Origin: Pirellulales bacterium
Lineage (GTDB): Bacteria; Planctomycetota; Planctomycetia; Pirellulales; JACPPG01
Direction of reading: 5' to 3'
Length of the DNA: 64,000 nt
NCBI GenBank assembly: GCA_036499395.1
Contig: DASYDW010000139.1
Coordinates: forward strand, 19,354 to 83,353
Every line of letters starts with the position of its first letter. Within the stretch, counting starts at the first letter, position 1. The notes below the pieces were generated by a model. The model was not told the origin of the DNA and searched no databases. It saw nothing but the letters and a program-made list of their open reading frames with translations. Shown here piece after piece: positions 10,035-18,821 of the stretch. Position numbers and translations under genes: made by a program.

Positions 10035-11183
10035 ATGGGTGCATCGTTACCGTTGTCGATTGCCTCGGGCTCGCTCTCCGCGAGTTCTGCGCCGATTCCC
10101 ATTATCCATTTACTGCGCGCGATCGGATCGCATTTGATCGTGTGGCATCACCTGGCCTTTTACGGGCCGGTGTCGGACATTGCCTACACGACGTCGCCGG
10201 TCGTATTCGACTGGCTGGTGGATTACGGGCGGATGGCGGTGCAGGTGTTCTTCGTGATGGGAGGCTTCGTGACGGCCCGCAAGCTGAGCCGGCCCCAGCA
10301 ATGGACGCCGCGGATCTTGGGGCGCGAAATCGTGGCCCGTTATCGGCGCATCGGAATTCCGTACCTAACGGCGCTATTGCTGGCCGTCGCAGCCAACGAA
10401 GTAGCGCGTCGCTCGATGGAGCACGAATCGATTTCGGCCACCCCGTCGATGACGCAACTCGTGGCCCACGCCTTCTTCCTGCAGGATGTCCTGGACTACG
10501 AGCCGGTTTCGGCCGGAATCTGGTATCTGGCCATCGATTTTCAACTGGGCCTGTTGACCCTGGTCATCCTGGCGGCCTCCCAATGGATGCGCGGTGCCCA
10601 AGGGCGCGATGCCGAGGCCGGTTTCCGAACGGCTCAATATGTATTCTGGCCGCTGGCCGCGGCGTCTTTATTGTGGCTAAATCGCTTCGAGCAATTCGAC
10701 CATTATGCGTTGTACTTCTTTGGCAGTTACTTCGGCGGCATGGTCGTGGCGTGGACGCTGGCTGGTCGCCTGCCTCGAACGGCGCTCTTGGCCTACGTGG
10801 GACTAATGGCTGCGGCGTTGGCCGTCGATTGGCGGCCCCGGCTCGTCGTGTCGGTCGCCACTGGGTTGACGATTTTCTTCGCCGAGGCAACGCGCGAACG
10901 GCGCAACGCTTGGACAAGTTGGGCCTCGGGTTTGGCGCGCTTTTGGGGGGACCGGTCCTACAGCTTGTTCCTGATCCACTTCCCCGTGTGCCTCGTGATC
11001 ACGGCCTGGATCGCAGAGTACGTCGTCGATCGGCCGCACGCGGCACTTGGCGTGATGATCCTAGAATATGCAGTCAGCCTGATCGCGGCCGTCGCCTTCT
11101 ATCGATTCGTAGAGGGGCGCACACTGCGAACTGGGTCGAAACGCGAAGCGCCTTCGCTACGGACCGCGGCGCAGGCTTCCTAG
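10035..11183 (+). CDS. Acyltransferase 3 family membrane protein
   Basis: A 382-residue polytopic membrane protein. The N-terminal segment IHLLRAIGSHLIVWHHL matches the acyltransferase 3 (OafA/OpgC/NodX) signature, with the Arg and His expected near the first membrane helix. Around ten hydrophobic segments follow, and the late SYSLFLIHFPVCLVI is also typical. These enzymes transfer acyl groups such as acetyl or succinyl to exported sugars; the acceptor here is unknown. The start at 10035 was chosen because the signature begins shortly after it. Confidence 0.82.
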   Translation: MGASLPLSIASGSLSASSAPIPIIHLLRAIGSHLIVWHHLAFYGPVSDIAYTTSPVVFDWLVDYGRMAVQVFFVMGGFVTARKLSRPQQWTPRILGREIVARYRRIGIPYLTALLLAVAANEVARRSMEHESISATPSMTQLVAHAFFLQDVLDYEPVSAGIWYLAIDFQLGLLTLVILAASQWMRGAQGRDAEAGFRTAQYVFWPLAAASLLWLNRFEQFDHYALYFFGSYFGGMVVAWTLAGRLPRTALLAYVGLMAAALAVDWRPRLVVSVATGLTIFFAEATRERRNAWTSWASGLARFWGDRSYSLFLIHFPVCLVITAWIAEYVVDRPHAALGVMILEYAVSLIAAVAFYRFVEGRTLRTGSKREAPSLRTAAQAS

Positions 11184-11215
11184 TGCGTCCATTGCACTGC
11201 TGCTAGCGACGCGCC

Positions 11216-12556
11216 CTACACCAACTCGCTAATAACTTGGCCTTCGACCAGCGGTTGCGGCCGGCCCACCGGATCGACGACGTGCGTCACGGCCGGATTG
11301 ATGCCGATGTTGTGGTACAACGTGGCGATCACGTCCTGGAAATTGACAGGACGCTCGGTGGCAAACTCGCCCAAGCGGTTGGTGGCGCCGATGACCTGGC
11401 CGGTCTTCATGCCGCCGCCGGCCAGAATCGCGCAACTGACCTTCGGCCAGTGATCGCGACCTGCCCCATTGTTAACCTTCGGCGTGCGACCGAACTCGCC
11501 CCAGGCGATAACCGTGGTGTCCTGGAGCATATCGCGTGCTTCCAGATCTTCGATCAGGGCGCTCAAGCACTGGTCGAGCTTGCCGCCGTGGTCGCGCACC
11601 AAGTTGAAGTTATCGCCGTGGCTGTCCCAACGGCCGTAGCTAAGCGTAACGCAACGCACGCCCACCTCGACGAGCCGGCGAGCGATCAGCAAATGCTCGT
11701 TAGCCGTCGGCGCACCGTCGTATTGGAACTTGTACGGCTTACCGTCGCCGTAACGGGCACGCACGGCGGGGTCTTCTTTGGAAAGGTCGAGCGCCTCGAG
11801 CAATTTGCTGCTCGACAATACGTTAAACGCTTGTTGCGTGAACGTGTCGGCCGCCTGCATCGTGCCGCGGTTGTCGACATCGCGACGCAAACGATCGAAG
11901 CTCGACAGCAGAGCCTTGCGATCTCCCAATCGATCGAGCGTGATATCCGTGAGCTTCATATCTTCGAGGCCGACCCCCTCGGGCTTGAAGCACCGATAGG
12001 CGGGGCCCAAGAATCCGGGCGTGCCCGGATCGGACCAGGGCATGTGCGATGTCTTATCCGCCAATCCGACAAACGTCGGCACCGAGGGATCGACCGGGCC
12101 GAGCACCTTCGTCGCGACAGCGCCGACGCTGGGGTGTCCCCCCATGATGCTCAAATCGCGCGGGGCCCAACCCGTCATGCATTGCCAGGCGTCGTGACCG
12201 CCGGTGGCGCCGACGACCGAGCGAATGATCGCGCACCGGTCCATCAAGCTGGCGATGCGCGGAAAAGTTTCGCCAATCTGAATGCCGGGGACCTTGGTCT
12301 GGATCGGCTGGAACTCACCCCGGATTTCGGACGGTGCGTCCATCTTCAGATCGAACATATCCTGGTGCGGAGGTCCGCCTCCCAGGAAGATGTTGATCAC
12401 CGATTTGTGTCGGCGCGCCTGCTGTGCCGCTTGGACACGAAAGACATCGGCCAGGTTGATGGTGCTGGCAAAAGCCGACAGCGCGCCGATCTGCAAAAAG
12501 TTGCGTCGCGACAGGCTGCTTGCTCGGTCCGAGCGGCGACCAAAGATCGTCAGCAT
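11216..12556 (-). CDS. DUF1501 domain-containing protein, without DUF1549 partner
   Basis: 446 residues from the ATG at 12556, which places a Tat-type leader (SSLSRRNFLQIGALSAFAST) near the N-terminus. The frame stays open to 12943, but the upstream part looks non-coding. DUF1501 motifs include FLGGGPPHQDMFDLK, AIIRSVVGATGGHDAWQCMT, VIAWGEFGRTPKVN and GRDHWPKVSCAILAGG. Unlike the other two DUF1501 genes here, no cytochrome/DUF1549/DUF1553 gene precedes it. It is convergent with the acyltransferase gene, 32 bp apart. Confidence 0.9.
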   Translation of the reverse strand: MLTIFGRRSDRASSLSRRNFLQIGALSAFASTINLADVFRVQAAQQARRHKSVINIFLGGGPPHQDMFDLKMDAPSEIRGEFQPIQTKVPGIQIGETFPRIASLMDRCAIIRSVVGATGGHDAWQCMTGWAPRDLSIMGGHPSVGAVATKVLGPVDPSVPTFVGLADKTSHMPWSDPGTPGFLGPAYRCFKPEGVGLEDMKLTDITLDRLGDRKALLSSFDRLRRDVDNRGTMQAADTFTQQAFNVLSSSKLLEALDLSKEDPAVRARYGDGKPYKFQYDGAPTANEHLLIARRLVEVGVRCVTLSYGRWDSHGDNFNLVRDHGGKLDQCLSALIEDLEARDMLQDTTVIAWGEFGRTPKVNNGAGRDHWPKVSCAILAGGGMKTGQVIGATNRLGEFATERPVNFQDVIATLYHNIGINPAVTHVVDPVGRPQPLVEGQVISELV

Positions 12557-12967
12557 GATCGTCTGTTCCGCAGCGAGTTGTAAGGTGGGAATATCTGGCG
12601 GGGCCGCATCCGTGAACATCCTGTCCCAGGACGCAGCACCGATAATGATGCCCTGGATCGCGGCCGGAATGCAAGACCAATCCCCCGTCTGGCGTATTAG
12701 GCCAGGGGCTCGATCCGGACTCAGCATATCAGGAGAGAGGTGCAGTCCCAAGCATTTTGGCCCTCTGGTGGGAGAAATTTCCGGCCAAGAAACTAGTATT
12801 CGCGCAAAGAAATTTGGCAAAAAAGCGACACGATGCGCGCGGCGCCGGTATGTTTGAGGTGCATTGAAAGTTCGTCGGGCCCGTGGCGCTCGCTGCGACT
12901 CGCCGAATTCCACGTGCCCCATCTCTTGGCTGGTCTCCGTCAATCGCTCTTTAATGGAAATGCATCC
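12557..12967. other. Intergenic region between divergent genes
   Basis: About 410 bp between the lone DUF1501 gene and the basic Lys/Ala-rich gene. It should carry both promoters. No clear promoter, repeat or RNA gene was recognised. Confidence 0.45.
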
Positions 12968-13708
12968 ATGCCCGTCCCCGCTGCCAAAGTAAAAGCGTTA
13001 TGCACCTCGGCCGAAGCCTCGTTGGTTCGTGCAAGTCGCAAGGCCGAACTCGCGCAACTAGGCGCCGCCGACGTGAAGAAGCTTGCCGTTCGCGCTCGCC
13101 AGTTGCGTGACAAATGGCGCGATCTCAATCGGCGGCAAGCGCGCGGCAGCGGCACAAAGCCCGAGGTGGGCGAGGCGGCCACTAATTCGCATTTGAAGGA
13201 AGAAATCTTTCAAGACACGCTGACAAATTTCGAAGCGCGTCTTGCACAATTGGAAAAGACCGACGCACCGGCCAAGACCAAAGCGACTTCGAAGACGAAG
13301 CAGGACCGCTCGGCCGAACATCGCGCCACGCGTGCGGCTGTGCGGAAAGGGTTGTCGGCGGCTGAGGATCTGCTCAATGCCGATTTGAATAGCGCTCCGC
13401 GGCGGAAGAAGCCCGTTGCCGCGCCTGCTAAGCCTGCAGTTGCCGCCGCGCCTGCCAAGGCGTCTGCCGCTCATGAAGCGACATCAAAAGCGCCCGCGAA
13501 AAAAGGGGCCGCGAAGCTGCGTCCGCCGGTCGCCAAGCCAGCCAAGGCACTGCCGCCCATGCACGAACTCGCAAGCAAAGGCAAGCAACGTCAGCTCGTT
13601 GCCGCCGCTAAGCAAGCCCGAGTCGCGAAAAGCGGAAAGACAACGCGTCTGCGGGCACATGTCAAGTCGCAAGGCAAACGCGTGCAAGCGCGCCGCGACG
13701 GCAGATAG
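12968..13708 (+). CDS. Basic Lys/Ala/Pro-rich hypothetical protein (histone H1-like tail)
   Basis: 246 residues from the ATG at 12968. Residues 1-150 look helical and charged (KLAVRARQLRDKWRDLNRRQ; NFEARLAQLEKT). Residues 160-246 are a low-complexity basic region rich in Lys, Ala and Pro (APAKPAVAAAPAKASA, KAPAKKGAAKLRPPVAKPAK), ending KSQGKRVQARRDGR. Such tails resemble histone H1-like bacterial nucleoid proteins, so DNA or RNA binding is plausible but unproven. No signal peptide. It converges with the porin gene, leaving 33 bp. Confidence 0.7.
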   Translation: MPVPAAKVKALCTSAEASLVRASRKAELAQLGAADVKKLAVRARQLRDKWRDLNRRQARGSGTKPEVGEAATNSHLKEEIFQDTLTNFEARLAQLEKTDAPAKTKATSKTKQDRSAEHRATRAAVRKGLSAAEDLLNADLNSAPRRKKPVAAPAKPAVAAAPAKASAAHEATSKAPAKKGAAKLRPPVAKPAKALPPMHELASKGKQRQLVAAAKQARVAKSGKTTRLRAHVKSQGKRVQARRDGR

Positions 13709-13741
13709 CGATTGCCGAGGTCTAACGCCGTTTGCGGTCGT

Positions 13742-15055
13742 TCAGAAAACCAATTGAGCGCGCAATCCCAAGATCAGCGCTGTGCCGAAATCGCGCAGAG
13801 CCGGCACGACGACTTGAACGTCGGGCGTCAGTCGTACGGCCGGGCTCAAGTGGTAGTTGTAGAAGCATTCCACGCCTTCGCCGCTGCCGATCGGTCCGTA
13901 CTGCGATGCCAAAAGCGGGCCAATAAACGAGCTCGTCGCGGCATGGTACCAGCCGACGCCGAAATCGTCGTCCGGTCGCGATCGCAGTGGGCTGCTGCCG
14001 CCAAGGCCAAAACTCAAGAACCAGGCGACGGGGCTGGTATCTTTGTCGGCGATACCAGCGCGACCGAAAGGGCCCCAGCTGCGCGATGGGTCGTTGTCGT
14101 CCACGACCAGACTTTGGTCGAAATTCCAGAACAATGACCAAGAGCCGCGCGTGGTGGGAATTGTGATATTGGGATAAGCGATGTAGGCTTCGCGCAGGTT
14201 CGAGTAATGCTGGCTGTTCCAGGTACCTCCCACGAATTGATGGCCGGGCAATCCCAACAGTTCCGTTGGCAGGCGAATGTTTGCCGATAGCAGCATCCCG
14301 TCATTAAACAACTGGCTGAAGCCGCTGGAGTTTGTCGTATCGCTCGCGTTAAGCACCGTGATCATTGCCAATGCCTCGCCATTGCGCGTAAACGCCATAC
14401 CGGCTCCGAGGGTCGAATACGGGACCGTTGCGCCGACGATGGGATTAAAGACAAACGCCATGTTCGAGAATTGGGTCTTGCCACGAGCATGGGCGAATGC
14501 ATTCTTATCGCCGTCGAGCGTGTCCATTTTGCCGGCGTAGATTTCGAGCGAGTCATTAATGACCCGCGTCAGCATTACGTTCGTCAGGTAAAGTTGATCG
14601 CTGCCGAAGACCGGCAGATCAGAAAGCAGCGTCGGCGAGATGAAGCAACCGACGTTATTGACGACCTCTTGCCCATAGCGATGCTCGGCGCGAATCTTCA
14701 GATACGTATTGTCGGCGATGCCCAGCTTCTCGCCGTCGAAGTTCAGGACGTAATCGCCGTGGCCGCTGCCGAGCAGTTGCTGCGAAGATCCGCCGGTGGT
14801 ATTGCCAAAAAAGAAACTGGTATTGTCGGCGTTGAAAGTAAAGCCATTGTCGGCCCAGGTTTTGCGCGCACCGAACCAGTCGCCGGTCAGTTGCGGCGAG
14901 GAATCGCGCCAGGTGACGTCGCTGTTCGGCGGGACCTCTTGCGCACACGCGCGGTCTTGCCCCGGCAGCATTACTGCCGCGTACAACAGCCAGAACCATA
15001 GCGCGACGCGCGGCTTCCTTCTACCCTGCGTTCGTGGTTGGAAACGTTGTGGCAC
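13742..15055 (-). CDS. OprB-like carbohydrate-selective porin
   Basis: A 437-residue outer-membrane protein with a signal peptide (hydrophobic ALWFWLLYAAVML, cleavage near ACAQ). OprB features include QLTGDWFGARKTWADNGFTF, YAGKMDTLDGDKNAFAHARG and the C-terminal aromatic strands (GVECFYNYHLSPAVRLTPDVQ, ending in LVF). OprB porins allow diffusion of sugars through the outer membrane. The start is a GTG with no obvious ribosome site, so the exact N-terminus is uncertain. Confidence 0.88.
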   Translation of the reverse strand: MPQRFQPRTQGRRKPRVALWFWLLYAAVMLPGQDRACAQEVPPNSDVTWRDSSPQLTGDWFGARKTWADNGFTFNADNTSFFFGNTTGGSSQQLLGSGHGDYVLNFDGEKLGIADNTYLKIRAEHRYGQEVVNNVGCFISPTLLSDLPVFGSDQLYLTNVMLTRVINDSLEIYAGKMDTLDGDKNAFAHARGKTQFSNMAFVFNPIVGATVPYSTLGAGMAFTRNGEALAMITVLNASDTTNSSGFSQLFNDGMLLSANIRLPTELLGLPGHQFVGGTWNSQHYSNLREAYIAYPNITIPTTRGSWSLFWNFDQSLVVDDNDPSRSWGPFGRAGIADKDTSPVAWFLSFGLGGSSPLRSRPDDDFGVGWYHAATSSFIGPLLASQYGPIGSGEGVECFYNYHLSPAVRLTPDVQVVVPALRDFGTALILGLRAQLVF

Positions 15056-15283
15056 CGGTCGCGTCGCTGAGAAATGGGCTAAGAAATAGAACCGCCAGGG
15101 CGCCGCGCTCGATTGCTATGCAATTGCCCCTGGTCCGTTCATCGGCAGTTACGTTTTTCGCCGTTGGCGAACTTTGCCGAGTGCCATATCTACGCGCGAC
15201 GCCTACGGCTGGGTAAACTTTGCCGGCCGTCCACGCCTGCGGCAGCGTATTCGAGGCGATTCTGGTTCGTACGCAGGTTCGGC

Positions 15284-16528
15284 ATGAAGTGGGATGTGGT
15301 GGTCGTGGGGGCGGGCGCGGCGGGACTGGTCGCGGCCGAGCGTGCCGCCTCGCGTGGGCTGCGCACGCTGCTCTTGGAGAAGAACCGCAAGCCCGGTGTG
15401 AAGATCCTCATCTCGGGCGGGACTCGCTGTAACCTGACTCACGCGACTGACGCGCGCGGCATCGTCACCGCCTACGGATCGCCAGGCCGTTTCCTGCATT
15501 CGGCACTCGCTAAGCTCGGCCCGCAAGATCTGGTCGCGCTGGTCGAAGCCGAGGGGGTCGCCACGAAGATCGAGCCCGATACCGGCAAGATTTTTCCCGC
15601 AAGCGATCGCGCCCTCGATGTCGCCAACGCGTTTGTCGCGAGGCTACGACGCACGGATGCCGAACTAGCATTGGGAGAAGCGCTGCTCGACGTCGAGCGC
15701 ACCGAATACGGCTTTCGGCTGGATACTTCACAGCGAACGCTCGAAACAAAAACACTCGTCATCACCACAGGTGGGCAATCGTATCCCGGTTGCGGCACCA
15801 CCGGTGACGGCTACCGATTTGCCACGAAGCTAGGGCACGGCCTGATCCCGCCCCGGCCGGCACTGGTGCCGGTAACGATTTCGACCTCCTGGGTGCAGGA
15901 TCTGGCCGGCGTCACGATTCCTGACACCGTCTTGCGCGTGATCGAGCCGGCGAGCGACGGGACGAAGCCACGAGTTCTCGGCACGCGGCGAGGCTCGTTG
16001 TTGTTCGCCCACTTCGGCCTGACGGGACCCGTGGCCCTCGACATTAGTCGCGTGATTAGCGGGCACGAACGACCGCAGTCGCTGCGCATCGAGTGCGATT
16101 TCTTGCCAAACATTACGCCGGCCGCGCTCGACGAGCAAATTAAGTCCGCCGCGACAGACGCGGGCAAGAAGCAGATCATCTCGTTCGTGCCGGATACGGT
16201 GCCGCGCCGCCTGGCCGAAGCCGTGTTGAAAGACGCCGGCCTCGCCGCTGATAAAAAAGGAGGCGAGCTCGGCAAAGCGGACCGGGCGCTATTGGTCCGC
16301 GCGCTGAAGCAAGCCACGATCGTGGTGAACGGCACGCGCGGCTTCTTAAAGGCCGAAGTCACGGCCGGCGGCATCCCGCTCGCGGAAGTTGACTCGCGCG
16401 ACATGCAAAGCAAAATCGTGCCAGGACTATACCTGGCCGGCGAAGTCCTCGACCTCGACGGCCCCATCGGCGGCTACAATTTTCAGGCCGCCTTCAGCAC
16501 CGGCTGGCTGGCGGGCTTGAGTGTGTGA
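15284..16528 (+). CDS. HI0933/BaiN-family NAD(P)/FAD-dependent oxidoreductase
   Basis: 414 residues from the ATG giving MKWDVVVVGAGAAGLVAAE, an FAD-binding Rossmann motif (GxGxxG). KPGVKILISGGTRCNLTHA and the C-terminal GPIGGYNFQAAFSTGW are diagnostic of the HI0933-like family, with TTGGQSYPGCGTTGDGY in between. The cytoplasmic flavoprotein family is conserved but its physiological substrate is generally uncertain; BaiN, acting on bile acids, is one characterised member. Length is normal. Confidence 0.92.
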   Translation: MKWDVVVVGAGAAGLVAAERAASRGLRTLLLEKNRKPGVKILISGGTRCNLTHATDARGIVTAYGSPGRFLHSALAKLGPQDLVALVEAEGVATKIEPDTGKIFPASDRALDVANAFVARLRRTDAELALGEALLDVERTEYGFRLDTSQRTLETKTLVITTGGQSYPGCGTTGDGYRFATKLGHGLIPPRPALVPVTISTSWVQDLAGVTIPDTVLRVIEPASDGTKPRVLGTRRGSLLFAHFGLTGPVALDISRVISGHERPQSLRIECDFLPNITPAALDEQIKSAATDAGKKQIISFVPDTVPRRLAEAVLKDAGLAADKKGGELGKADRALLVRALKQATIVVNGTRGFLKAEVTAGGIPLAEVDSRDMQSKIVPGLYLAGEVLDLDGPIGGYNFQAAFSTGWLAGLSV

Positions 16529-16535
16529 ACAGACA

Positions 16536-16560
16536 AAGGGCGACAGCTCAGAATGCCCTT
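16536..16560 (+). terminator. Small hairpin after the flavoprotein gene
   Basis: A 6-bp stem, AAGGGC at 16536-16541 with GCCCTT at 16555-16560, just past the stop and followed by CTTAATTC. A weak intrinsic terminator at best. Confidence 0.3.
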
Positions 16561-16604
16561 CTTAATTCACTTTACGATTGTCTTAATTGGCGTCTGCATC
16601 GACG

Positions 16605-17054
16605 TTAGTCGCGCACCCAGTAGAACCAACATTCATCTAACTTTTCCAAATGGAGCAGTGCATTTCGTCCGGTGTGATCCGTCGGAATGAGCAATGCCTG
16701 AAAACCATGCGGAGAGTATATCAGTTCGGCTATCGCATCCGGAGGAAGTGATTCAAAATAGAAGACGACACATTCGTCGCTTTGACGGACATACGTGACG
16801 CCTCTTTTTCTTAAAGAGGGGTCAACGACAAACCCTTGATTATCGGCCCGAAGCTCGGCCGTACCGGCAGCGATCGCCGCTACCGCATTTTCAAAATCGG
16901 TTCTACCCCGGCGGTAGCTACTAACCGCCGGGGGAGTTGCGCGACGATTCATCGCGTCGAACAAAGTGAACGCGGATACCAAAACAATTGCAAGGATCAG
17001 AAATATGGCTGTGGGCCTTGACCACCGCGTTTGGCCGGTTTCCCCGTCGACCAT
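16605..17054 (-). CDS. Small membrane-anchored hypothetical protein
   Basis: 149 residues, not recognised. One membrane helix (AIFLILAIVLVSAFTLFDAM, about residues 16-35) follows a short polar N-terminus. The remainder is a small soluble domain, probably extracytoplasmic (VTYVRQSDECVVFYFESLPP). AAGG sits 8 nt before the ATG. Base composition is visibly less GC-rich than the flanking genes. It lies downstream of two other unrecognised minus-strand genes, separated by 367 bp. Confidence 0.65.
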   Translation of the reverse strand: MVDGETGQTRWSRPTAIFLILAIVLVSAFTLFDAMNRRATPPAVSSYRRGRTDFENAVAAIAAGTAELRADNQGFVVDPSLRKRGVTYVRQSDECVVFYFESLPPDAIAELIYSPHGFQALLIPTDHTGRNALLHLEKLDECWFYWVRD

Positions 17055-17421
17055 ATATCTGCCTTCAACCTCATGCCAAGAACAGGGGCACAGGGCAGTC
17101 AGTTCCTGTGTATCGGGAGAACTGATTCAACAATTGTTCGGCGCGACTCTTCGCGTCGGCAGCTCTAAGCCGAACTCTATGCAATCTGGAGTTTTACGGT
17201 TGACCAAGAATTCCTACGGCGTGAAATCGTTCGTCGACTTGATACCGCTTCGGTCTTTCTGTAAACGCGCCGGTTGAGTATTGGGCGGATTACTTGGTTT
17301 CGAAGGCAACTTAACGCCGCCGGTTTACGAAAGCAACGAAACAAAGTAGCATCTCCCCTTTTTATTGCTTTTCGATGGCACAACGTGCCTCGCCACTCTT
17401 GAGACGCGTAACCGGCAATTA
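17055..17421. other. Intergenic region in AT-richer segment
   Basis: 367 bp between two minus-strand hypothetical genes. It is AT-richer than the surroundings. No gene, RNA or clear terminator recognised. Confidence 0.45.
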
Positions 17422-17985
17422 TTAGGTGACACGTATGAATCTTTCGAAGTCAGGACAGGACTCGGCACCGCAGTCCGCCAACGTGTCGTAGTTCCAGGCC
17501 AAAAACCGAACGCCGAGCAAACCGCCGAGAGTCGTCAGGGCCTCCTCAAGGAAGACATCGTCGCTTTGCAGTGCATCGGCAATCAGTTTCGGCATGACCG
17601 GAGGATTGCTCAATGCAGAAACAGCTTCCGCAATCCTATCTACTGGAACCTCTTGGTCGTTGATCTCCGACTCAAAATAATCAGGACAAGAATTGTATTC
17701 CGCCACGACGTTACCAAGCGGGTCGATTACCCAGAGCATGAGCACATCCGAATCGTATACGGCTGCGAGCAGGGCCGAAGCAGAGCATCCGCGAGACAAA
17801 GCCCTTGCTGTCTCAATGATTGCCTCTATAGCGAATGATTCAAAGGCAGCGTCGAACACGCTTACCCAATTCTGACTGTTTGGCGACACGAAGCAATCAT
17901 GGCCAGGAAACAAGGAACTTATCGCGTCAGTGACGACATGCTGAGTCGTGCCTTTTAACGATAAATTGACAACATTTGAGCCCAT
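17422..17985 (-). CDS. Hypothetical soluble protein
   Basis: 187 residues, no family recognised and no signal peptide or membrane segment. It has an acidic, mixed alpha/beta look (SLFPGHDCFVSPNSQNWVSV; VYDSDVLMLWVIDPLGNVVA). GGAGACGGGA precedes the ATG. It starts 18 bp after the stop of the upstream 240-residue gene, so the two probably form an operon. General size and composition are like those of contact-system immunity proteins, but no toxin is nearby, so this is only a guess. Confidence 0.62.
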   Translation of the reverse strand: MGSNVVNLSLKGTTQHVVTDAISSLFPGHDCFVSPNSQNWVSVFDAAFESFAIEAIIETARALSRGCSASALLAAVYDSDVLMLWVIDPLGNVVAEYNSCPDYFESEINDQEVPVDRIAEAVSALSNPPVMPKLIADALQSDDVFLEEALTTLGGLLGVRFLAWNYDTLADCGAESCPDFERFIRVT

Positions 17986-18003
17986 TGCTATCCCGTCTCC
18001 TAT

Positions 18004-18726
18004 TCACGTAATTGGGACCGGCTGCAAGCGAAAGTGTTCACCGTCGGGCTCAATGACGCCATAGTCGAGCAAATACGCCGAAATGTCTCCGGCGTAGTCG
18101 TTGGCGAGTACGTCCATCGGATGGTCGGCCTCATTGCGCTGAAGCGGATATCCAAGAAGCCGCGCGTAATGGACGATGTTCATTCCCCAGGTGCTTGTTG
18201 AAATCCGAGTGACGTCTTCGGGCATCTCGAAGTGCGCAATAAAGCGACCCGATATCTTTTGGATGTCGGATAACCAATAAACATATCGTTCAAGCGCTGG
18301 TTGCCACCAGAACGCGCCTTGTTCATCGGGCCTGCCGGGGCGGATCGGATCGGTGCCCTGCCCCCACCCGACGCCCAAGACACCGACGGTGAACCACAAT
18401 TCTTTCATGCCTTGAAGAAGCAAATTGCGGGTCAGTTCCTCCCGCTCGTCGTAGTCCATTGAATCTCGTTTAGAGGCCGTGACGAAATCTTTTAGCCTTG
18501 AGACGCAGTAAATTCTCCACTCGATTGATTTTGGCCTCAGAAACTCTTTGTCTTTTCCCAAAATCATCAAAGGAGCGGGCAATGCCTCTATCGACTCCAT
18601 CTCCAGCGCAGGGAAGACGTTGTCCCACGTTCTGTCCGCGATAGCACGACTCGCAACACGTCCCCAGGCAGCACGAGTCGATTTCTGATCGCCATAAAAC
18701 ATCTTCGGAAAGAATACTGCAGTCAT
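18004..18726 (-). CDS. Hypothetical soluble protein
   Basis: 240 residues from the ATG giving MTAVFFPKMFYGDQKS; the open frame extends upstream into the M42 peptidase gene, where it is only a shadow. No family recognised. The sequence is Trp/Tyr-rich and mostly helical (SIEWRIYCVSRLKDF, WWQPALERYVYWLSDIQK). It is upstream of, and probably co-transcribed with, the 187-residue gene. Composition is AT-richer than the M42 gene just upstream. Confidence 0.6.
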   Translation of the reverse strand: MTAVFFPKMFYGDQKSTRAAWGRVASRAIADRTWDNVFPALEMESIEALPAPLMILGKDKEFLRPKSIEWRIYCVSRLKDFVTASKRDSMDYDEREELTRNLLLQGMKELWFTVGVLGVGWGQGTDPIRPGRPDEQGAFWWQPALERYVYWLSDIQKISGRFIAHFEMPEDVTRISTSTWGMNIVHYARLLGYPLQRNEADHPMDVLANDYAGDISAYLLDYGVIEPDGEHFRLQPVPIT

Positions 18727-18821
18727 TACTCTGCCTGAAGAAGAAAGGGGACATGCTACTTTTGTCTCGTTCGCTTCTTTATCCCTTGTCCAATCTGCGG
18801 ATCCCTCGCCCACCGCCCGGC

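Noticed and set aside
10035..11206. Second long open frame overlapping the acyltransferase in another frame
   Set aside because: Arg/Ala-rich shadow translation; the acyltransferase frame has membrane helices and family motifs.
11237..12583. 448-codon plus-strand frame across the lone DUF1501 gene
   Set aside because: Shadow of the DUF1501 gene; no recognisable domain.
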